A DNA stretch of 6,572 nt from Oscillospiraceae bacterium. Its GTDB lineage: Bacteria; Bacillota_A; Clostridia; Saccharofermentanales; Saccharofermentanaceae. The position numbers and the translations under genes are program-made. This document shows positions 6,398 to 6,572 of this stretch, one piece after another. The notes below the pieces were generated by a model. That model made no database searches and had not been told where the DNA came from. It saw nothing but the letters and a program-made list of their open reading frames with translations. The DNA is taken from contig CADCPU010000433.1 of NCBI GenBank assembly GCA_902803365.1, positions 1-6,572 of the forward strand, read 5' to 3'. How positions within the stretch are numbered: position 1 is the stretch's first letter; every line of letters begins with the position of its first letter.

Positions 6398-6572
6398 TTA
6401 AGAAATGATGCTCTGCTCTGTATCCTTGTCGAAGAGGTGAACACGGTTTGTGTCGATAGCGAGGTCGATAACCTCACCAACTCTGGACTGGGATGTTGTA
6501 GGGTCAACTCTACATGTGAGAGGAAGTGCACCGTTAACTGTAACATAGAGATATGTCTCAGCACCGAGCATT
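6398..6572 (-). CDS. ABC transporter ATP-binding protein, MsmK/UgpC type (C-terminal fragment)
   Basis: Only the last 57 residues are in the window; the gene continues past the right edge. The readable part runs from LGAETYLYVTVNG through CRVDPTTSQSRVGEVIDLAI to NRVHLFDKDTEQSI and a TAA stop at 6398-6400. This is the C-terminal regulatory (TOBE/MOP-like) domain of carbohydrate-importer ATPases of the MsmK/UgpC/MalK group, in which 'G-E-TYLYV' and 'VHLFDKDTE' are characteristic. Such ATPases often serve several sugar ABC importers, so a partner operon need not lie nearby. The first in-window Met is internal, not the start. The ATPase core cannot be inspected, and the exact subgroup and sugar are unknown. 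Confidence 0.85.
   Translation of the reverse strand, partial: MLGAETYLYVTVNGALPLTCRVDPTTSQSRVGEVIDLAIDTNRVHLFDKDTEQSIIS

Noticed and set aside
6187..6564. A 125-codon minus-strand frame spanning the intergenic region
   Set aside because: It crosses a strong terminator and the promoter region and is in the wrong frame for both the ABC ATPase end and the regulator; the protein has no recognisable features.

Overview
The window looks like a chromosomal segment of an anaerobic, low- to mid-GC Gram-positive bacterium of the class Clostridia. That placement is inferred from the protein families and their style: a CdaR/PucR-type regulator, a Firmicutes-type FtsX, a PcsB/CwlO-like coiled-coil hydrolase, an Hsp33 chaperone and an MsmK/UgpC-type sugar ABC ATPase. 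The family within Clostridia cannot be fixed by eye. Base composition is roughly balanced and similar across the window, with no visible sign of a recent insertion.

Every gene reads on the minus strand, so transcription runs from high to low coordinates. At the right edge (6398-6571) is the C-terminal end of an MsmK/UgpC-type ABC transporter ATPase, closed by a strong intrinsic terminator (6342-6375). A 5' region of about 100 bases follows with a plausible promoter (6287-6315). It leads into a six-gene unit: a CdaR-type regulator (5150-6244), ftsE (4075-5133), ftsX (3139-4074), a secreted coiled-coil M23 peptidase (1714-3135), a class I SAM methyltransferase (952-1698) and hslO/Hsp33 (35-955). 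A perfectly palindromic terminator (1-26) ends the unit. Gaps between genes are 13 (to the first possible ftsE start), 0, 3 and 15 bases, then a 4-base overlap, so the six genes are probably co-transcribed.

The core is a cell-wall remodelling module. FtsE (cytoplasmic ATPase) and FtsX (four-helix membrane protein with a large outer loop) would form the ATP-driven switch that activates the secreted peptidoglycan hydrolase encoded next to them. The hydrolase keeps all expected zinc and catalytic residues, so it is probably an enzyme itself, unlike the degenerate E. coli EnvC. The regulator at the head may tie expression of the module to a metabolite. The methyltransferase and the redox-controlled chaperone Hsp33 appear to be housekeeping passengers.

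The most unusual feature is FtsE: after a complete ABC ATPase core of normal length it carries a tail of about 130 residues, very rich in Asp and Glu and probably disordered. No phage, IS, CRISPR, tRNA or rRNA features were seen.
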